A stretch of 64,000 nucleotides of DNA, from contig CM018695.1 in NCBI GenBank assembly GCA_009363875.1, forward strand, positions 64,540,907-64,604,906, in the 5' to 3' direction. Under the pieces are notes generated by a model. That model worked only from the letters and a program-made list of their open reading frames with translations, made no database searches and was not told the origin of the DNA. The position numbers and the translations under genes were made by a program. The number at the start of each line of letters is the position of its first letter. Position 1 is the first letter of the stretch. Positions 58,692 to 64,000 of this stretch are shown piece after piece. The DNA comes from Mikania micrantha. Its lineage: Eukaryota; Streptophyta; Magnoliopsida; Asterales; Asteraceae.

Positions 58692-59089
58692 ACAAATTTA
58701 GAAGATTCTCTTCCGAAGGTTTGCACATTGTTGTTACTTCCAATGTTCTTTATTTCCGATCACTAGTTCTTCTGATGAGAATATTTGGGAGCACAAAAGG
58801 AAGTTCAATTTAATAGTGCTACTGTTGATGAACTGAATTTTCTTTGGGGCAGGTGAAAATCATTATAGTACAAAGGGGTACAAAGGTATATTCAGTTATG
58901 TGGTGTTGAATATTAATTTGGAAGTATGAAAAGTTAGTATATTTTGGTAGATTCATGTGCAATAATGGGATGATGTCATAAAATATTAATTCATGTGCAT
59001 GCATGTAATTCTTGCCAAGCACATACATACTTTCAATTGGCATATTCTACTTACGTGCTTCCATCTTGTAGATTTCTTCCAAACATGAT
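58692..59089 (+). mobile_element. Copia-like internal region, right of element B
   Basis: It continues the CTTCCGA / TTCTGAT-rich noncoding sequence that precedes element B. No ORF. It ends at the ATGAT target of the solo LTR C. Confidence 0.5.
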
Positions 59090-59872
59090 TGTGACATTCA
59101 GTACCTGATCGTCCGGCAAGTCCGTACGGTATGTGTACTTTCATATTTTACTGTGTGTAAATACAATTGTATGAGCAGTGTTTGTGATAACAGAATTCAG
59201 AAAATTCAAGAAACAGTTGTATGTATTTATGTGAAAACTTAAATATTGTAAGTGCAACACTCACGATAAAGAATAGTTGTATGTATTTAGGTGAAAACCT
59301 AAGTACAGTTAATACAACAAATTAAGAGAAACAACAGTGTACAAGTAAACAAATAGAACATGTCGGTTGCGATCTGATATCCATAGATGACAGGAATCAG
59401 ATGGCCGATAAATCAGTACGAAAACAATGTGAAAACAGGAAGTATAGTTGAGTCTGTCAATGAGGAAATACAATTCAAAACATAATTGCAGTGTTGTTTC
59501 AGAATAATAAACTGACAGTATGTTTGCGTGGGTGACGATTCACACAAACATATTTGTGATTTTAACGTTCTGAAATAATGAATGAAAAGTAGGAAACAAA
59601 AATCAGAAAGCAAAACCATCGTCGTGTTCGTTCGGGTGACGATTCGAATGAGTACGCGCGAAGGTGACGCTTTCTGACGAAAAGAAAACGAAAAACGATA
59701 CGAATGAAAATAAAATAAGAAGAATAATTATAAAACATTTATTAGGAATAACCACCTTTAAAATATTTAAAAACATAAATCTTTTATTTAATTTACGTAA
59801 AATGCGCGTAATAATCTGGAAACGCCGGAGACGAAAAACGAGCAACCGAAACGAACCCGAATACCCTCGAGG

Positions 59873-59880
59873 TATAAATA
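59873..59880 (+). promoter_or_regulatory. TATA box of solo LTR C
   Basis: GGTATAAATACCC, preceded by GAGCAACCGAAACGAA and followed by a TCTCTCT-rich start region. All of this is shared with the truncated LTR C. Confidence 0.7.
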
Positions 59881-60303
59881 CCCTTAATGAGTCCATTTTT
59901 CTCATTTTTCTCAATTCCAGTCTCTCTCTACAAATCCACTCCAGTCTTTCTCTCTCTCACTAAAGATTTCATCTTCAAATCTTCATAACTTGCTTGTTTG
60001 GGGGTGAAATCTCGTGTTCTTGGTGTCCACACGTAGCTAGCAACGTCCTCTACAAGAAGTACAACCGATCTGAGGTTTTGTCCAGCCAAATTTGAGGTAA
60101 AGAAGCTTGAAGGTTCGAAAACTCAGGGTTTTCACTTTTGTTTTGTTACACTAACCCTAACCGGTTCTATACCCACCCCTACCTCTAACACACCACCACG
60201 GGAAACCATTTTCGCATAACATGATCATGTAATAGCCTTGGTGTAGGTGATGTTTGATGAAGAAGAGGATGACGAAGGTACATGGTTCGTGGAAGCAGAT
60301 CAG

Positions 60304-60776
60304 GCGAACCTCTGCTGGTCAAGCTTGGACCAGTCGAACCATGAGTAGCCGAACCCTAGGGAGGGGGTCGCGAACCTCCATCTCCACGAACCAGAGAGGA
60401 ACGAACCTTGGACCTGCACACCATCCTCCACCGAACCTACATCATCACTGAACCCACGAGGGTGAACGAACCTCTTCTCATGCAAGCCACGAACCTTTCC
60501 CTACCAAACCTGTACATAGCCGAACCTACCGGGGACACCGAACCTTCCAGCTGCCACGAACCATCAGCCGAACCTCTTGCGTGGCCGAGCCTCCTATCAC
60601 ACGAACCCATGATAGAACGAACCTACATGGCCATGAACCAAAGACCCACGAAGCTAGGGGCTGCGAGCTGGACGATCATGAACTTTAGACTACCGAACCT
60701 ATGGCGATGGACCACCCACTACTTAGCCGAACCCATGAGCAGCAACCCATTTCAGAGCTTAACCTACGGCCGAACC
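60304..60776 (+). repeat. CGAACC word tract
   Basis: Eighteen exact CGAACC hexamers, plus two TGAACC, in about 470 bp without fixed spacing. The same part of the other family C LTR (13680-13900) shows scattered CGAA words instead. Confidence 0.85.
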
Positions 60777-61513
60777 TTCATTTGAAAGAACCATAAGGTT
60801 CGAAGACCCCATGGGAGGTTCGCTGGAATTGGATCGGTTTAAGTCCAAATTTCGTGGCCCATGATGAATAACCTAGCCCAACAACTCATTTGACCGATGC
60901 AAATTCAAATTGGCCCATGTGATATATCATTTGGCTCAAAAATATCGGCCCAAGTCAAATCTAATTCAGCCCAATGGAGTAATTCGGCCTAATTGACTCA
61001 AAAATATGAATAAGAACATAGGTTAAGTTAATGGATGCTATGCATGAATTTCCTAAAAAAATTACAAAGGTGGTGGATTGTGAGTTATCTCATGAAATTT
61101 GAAACCTTATGTTTTATAAAAATGGTGACATAACACGACAAGTATTTCAGGAATAACAAAATCAAGGTGGAAGACTTTAAACTATAAACCTACGTTTATA
61201 CTTGTGTGGACTTACAAGCTCATAGTTAACACACTTAACTAACATGTTACAATAAGGTGTTCTAACATTAACTTCATTGGGTTAAGTAGACTAAAAACCT
61301 ATAACAAATGCACGGTCCGAATGATGATCGAGACTCGCAAGTGTTAGCCGACTCTATGGCTAACACAAACACACATACAAACGCGCACTTAAAGGCTTAT
61401 ACTTAAAAGTTACAACAACGTGAAATCAATACAGGATCGTGAATACAACAAGAAGTACGGTAACGAGCGCGTGCATTTCTTGCTTAAGCTAAGTCAACCA
61501 CAACTACTACAAG

Positions 61514-63079
61514 GTGAGTTCATATGCCCTTTTTCTAATCTTAACTGATTTTAAACTCTCGGGGCTGAGAAACATGCTTAACTTTTAATTATTTAAAAGT
61601 TTTAGTTAATCTATTGCTTATACTTTGATTAGATAATATTGCTTGACTTATTATCATATATCATTGTATGCATGCTTGTATGATCATGATATGACAGGGA
61701 TAACTAAGATGAATATGATAATATAACTTCATAATTCATCAACACAATAGAATAATGTAGTTGTAAAATTTTATCTTATGACACTTAATTATTCTTACAA
61801 GACCAATACGAGAATTATCACACGGGAACAAGATGACAATAACAACAACAAACAGCATCCACCACCTGAGTTGACTAAGTGTTGTAAGACTGGTTCATAC
61901 AACACTGTAGTGGCAACATGGTGATTATATGGAACAACTAGAATGATAAACATGATAACATACCTTCATGATAACAAAATCATTCACACAACAACTAATA
62001 TTGTATAATAAGACAGGATCTTATTTAACTTTATTAGCAACAATGAGAACACACAACATTGAGAACAAACAACATTGATGAACACAATACAATTGATTGC
62101 TATTGAACTGTCTGTATTATATCATTTCAATCATGTGCCATATATTCAAGTTTCATTGTAAGTCCCTTCACAGAATCGTTTACCAGTTAATTTAGTGGGA
62201 TCTAAACCGACGATAGCATAGTGGTACCATAGGTTTGACAAACCTCCGGCGAGTGAGGTCAGTATGTTAATCGTAACATTAATTGGCCGGTAACGTATGA
62301 CCGGTAACAGGGCGACGATCAGTCAGGTTTGGTAAACGACACATGGTGATATCATTCGACAGTGATATTGTAATTAATCCATTGCTTCTTGTGGACTAGT
62401 AGACTGAGGAAATTATTTTCTCTCATGTCATATTACTAGTAACAGTTCGATGAGGTCTATGGTAATACAAAGTGGTAGAGGTAAATCGGATGCATTGTAA
62501 TATGATTACGTGAGGATTGCAATGGATTCCTTTTAAGCTATATGCACTTCAAGTTGAGAACAAATAACAATTGGTTAACTAACACTCTATTATTTAAAAG
62601 TGATTAACAGTTAACCCCACAAGAAATAGAATAATAATAAGGATCAGATTAAATTAATCTAATCTCCTTAATACACAAAGGGTTTATCAATACTTCAGTT
62701 AGATAACTAAACCCCTCTTATTATATTATTCTACACATGATACAATAGGTGAATTACAAATGGGATGAACAGGTGAAATAGAAATGGATATCTATAGTTG
62801 TATTGCAAGTAGTGTGGAGTTCTTTTAGTTATGTGGTGGGATGTTGGCTGGGGCTTGTTCCCCTACATATGCCCTATATATAAGCATAACTACTAGGATG
62901 AGATTCTACTTGTAAATATAACTATGAAGAGGCCATTGTGTGACAGGTGAATCAAACAAACTACAAGTAACATGTGTCCTATAGTGTTTGTGTATGCGAA
63001 TAATTCAGGGTTTTCAATTATCAAACTTATGAACTCACCAACCTAGTGTTGACTTTGTTTTAAATGCATGTTTTCTCAG
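61514..63079 (+). other. Intron-like unit in solo LTR C
   Basis: Donor CTACAAG|GTGAGTTCATATG and acceptor GCATGTTTTCTCAG|, 1,566 nt. The acceptor is preceded by TGAACTCACCAACCTAGTG and TTGACTTTG. The truncated LTR C shows the same at 11371-12785 on the minus strand (CACAG|GTGAGTT, ..CTTTCTCAAG|). Confidence 0.55.
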
Positions 63080-63469
63080 GTGACGAACATGTGTAGTTGC
63101 CTATATTCAGGAACTAAGCTAGGGGACTTTTAGAAGACCTAGCTTCATTTTGTGTTGCATACTGTCGGATGACAAAACAGTGAATCATCTTTTGTATATC
63201 TTGTACAGTAACAAGATATAAACTCATTGATTCTTTTGATTAGATTTACTTAGTTAAATTATGAGGAAACAATGTAATTTAACTTTGTAATTCTATTTCA
63301 TTGTCATGTTAGCATTTCTCATTTATTTATCATGTGCTACGTAAACAATCTAATCATTTCGATTATCACAACAATATCACGCCCCGGGAACCTTCTGCCC
63401 GGCGCGAAAGTCGATCCAGCCCGCCGGCTCGGGGTGTGACAATGATGTTACTCTCAAAGAGCCATAGTT

Positions 63470-64000
63470 TTGGTGTGTAAAGAAGTTAGCTTCTTAAGTA
63501 TTAGTTTGTGATGTCCAAGTTCTAATGCATCTACAAATTAATACTTTTGAAGTTAACCAAATGTTTCTAATTAAAGTGACATCATCTCTTGATATGTAAT
63601 GTCTTCTTCCTAAGTGTTAATTTGGGTGATGTTCAAGTTCTAATGCATCTTCAAATCAACACTTTAGAATTTGACAACATATGATTTTACTTTCGAAACA
63701 CATTTGACTTTGGTTCCCTCATTTGGTATGACAAGATGTTAACTTTCTAAGTGCTCATTTATGGTGTCCAAGTGGTAATGCATCTACAAATTAGCACTTT
63801 CAAATTAACAAAATGTTTCATAAGTGATGTCTTTTCTTGATATGCAATGTCCACTTCTTAAGTGTTTATTTCTGTGATGTCCAAGTGCTAATGCATCCTC
63901 AAATCAACACTTTAGAAATTGATAACATATGGCATCACTTTTGAAACACATTAGCCTTTAGTTCGCTTGTTCGGTTTCATCATTGGAAGTACTTTACTCC
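63470..64000 (+). repeat. Tandem array of about 250-bp dimers
   Basis: Units share TCTAAGTG.T.ATTT..GATGTCCAAGT.CTAATGCATC, at about 63520, 63640, 63770 and 63890. Alternate units are most alike (CATCTACAAATTA versus CATC.TCAAATCAAC), giving a dimer period near 250. The array runs off the window. Confidence 0.75.

Larger units (their letters stand above)
59090..63441 (+). mobile_element. Solo gypsy LTR, family C (4.35 kb)
   Basis: TGTGACATTCAG..GGCTCGGGGTGTGACA with a perfect ATGAT duplication (59085-59089, 63442-63446). It has no internal region. It includes a TATA box at 59873-59880, a CGAACC-rich tract at 60304-60776 and an intron-like unit at 61514-63079. A 125-codon frame at 60408-60785 is a by-product of the CGAACC words. 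It is a relative of the minus-strand LTR at 11010-14892. Confidence 0.9.

Noticed and set aside
60408..60785. 125-codon frame rich in Glu-Pro
   Set aside because: It follows the CGAACC words inside a solo LTR and has no domain.

Overview
This window reads as a transposable-element graveyard from the nuclear genome of a eudicot plant. The chromovirus reading frames are typical of plants, the primer-binding sites match plant initiator-Met and Asp tRNAs, and the background is AT-rich. Asteraceae would fit the very long LTRs, but that is a guess. I see no intact host gene. The only host-like coding trace is a short cysteine-rich piece near 504-605, probably captured by a Helitron.

Layout. 1-1983: Helitron-like sequence with its 3' terminus at 1983. 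1984-2949: a foldback MITE, then a TIR element filled with ACGGACC words. 4290-4667: a small Helitron. 5115-9017: three partial copies of one LTR, the first split by a hAT-type MITE whose empty site survives in the second copy. 10253-28957: a four-deep nest: an A-like LTR (+), cut by a family C LTR (-), cut by a truncated family B element (-), which carries the young complete Ty3/gypsy chromovirus A (15068-25717, minus strand, 2,059-bp LTRs, AAGTG target duplication). 30227-38254: an Athila-type element E with gag and protease only (minus strand, tRNA-Asp primer site, GGGTG duplication). 39030-42518: MITEs, microsatellites and a long-TIR element. 42519-59089 and 63442-64000: a copia-like element carrying a solo gypsy LTR (42968-45810) and the complete but decayed chromovirus B (46817-58691, 2.9-kb LTRs). 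59090-63441: a 4.35-kb solo LTR of family C with an ATGAT duplication.

How the parts work. A and B share one plan: 5' LTR, initiator-Met primer site, an extra ORF ahead of gag, gag with CCHC knuckles, protease, reverse transcriptase, RNase H, integrase with a C-terminal chromodomain, polypurine tract, 3' LTR. All are silent or broken to some degree. A has one in-frame stop and one single-base frameshift. B has about six frameshifts. E has a frameshift and a stop and never had room for pol.

Most interesting: (1) a GT-AG intron-like unit with a shared acceptor-side module sits inside the LTRs of at least four gypsy families; (2) both chromoviruses carry a pre-gag ORF with a VILDD/VIILDD SUMO-interaction-like motif, a Ser/acidic tract and a coiled coil; (3) a CpG-rich CGGTACGCGA word occurs in clusters of four in the same sense in LTRs of unrelated lineages. 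All comparisons were made by eye; identities and counts are approximate.
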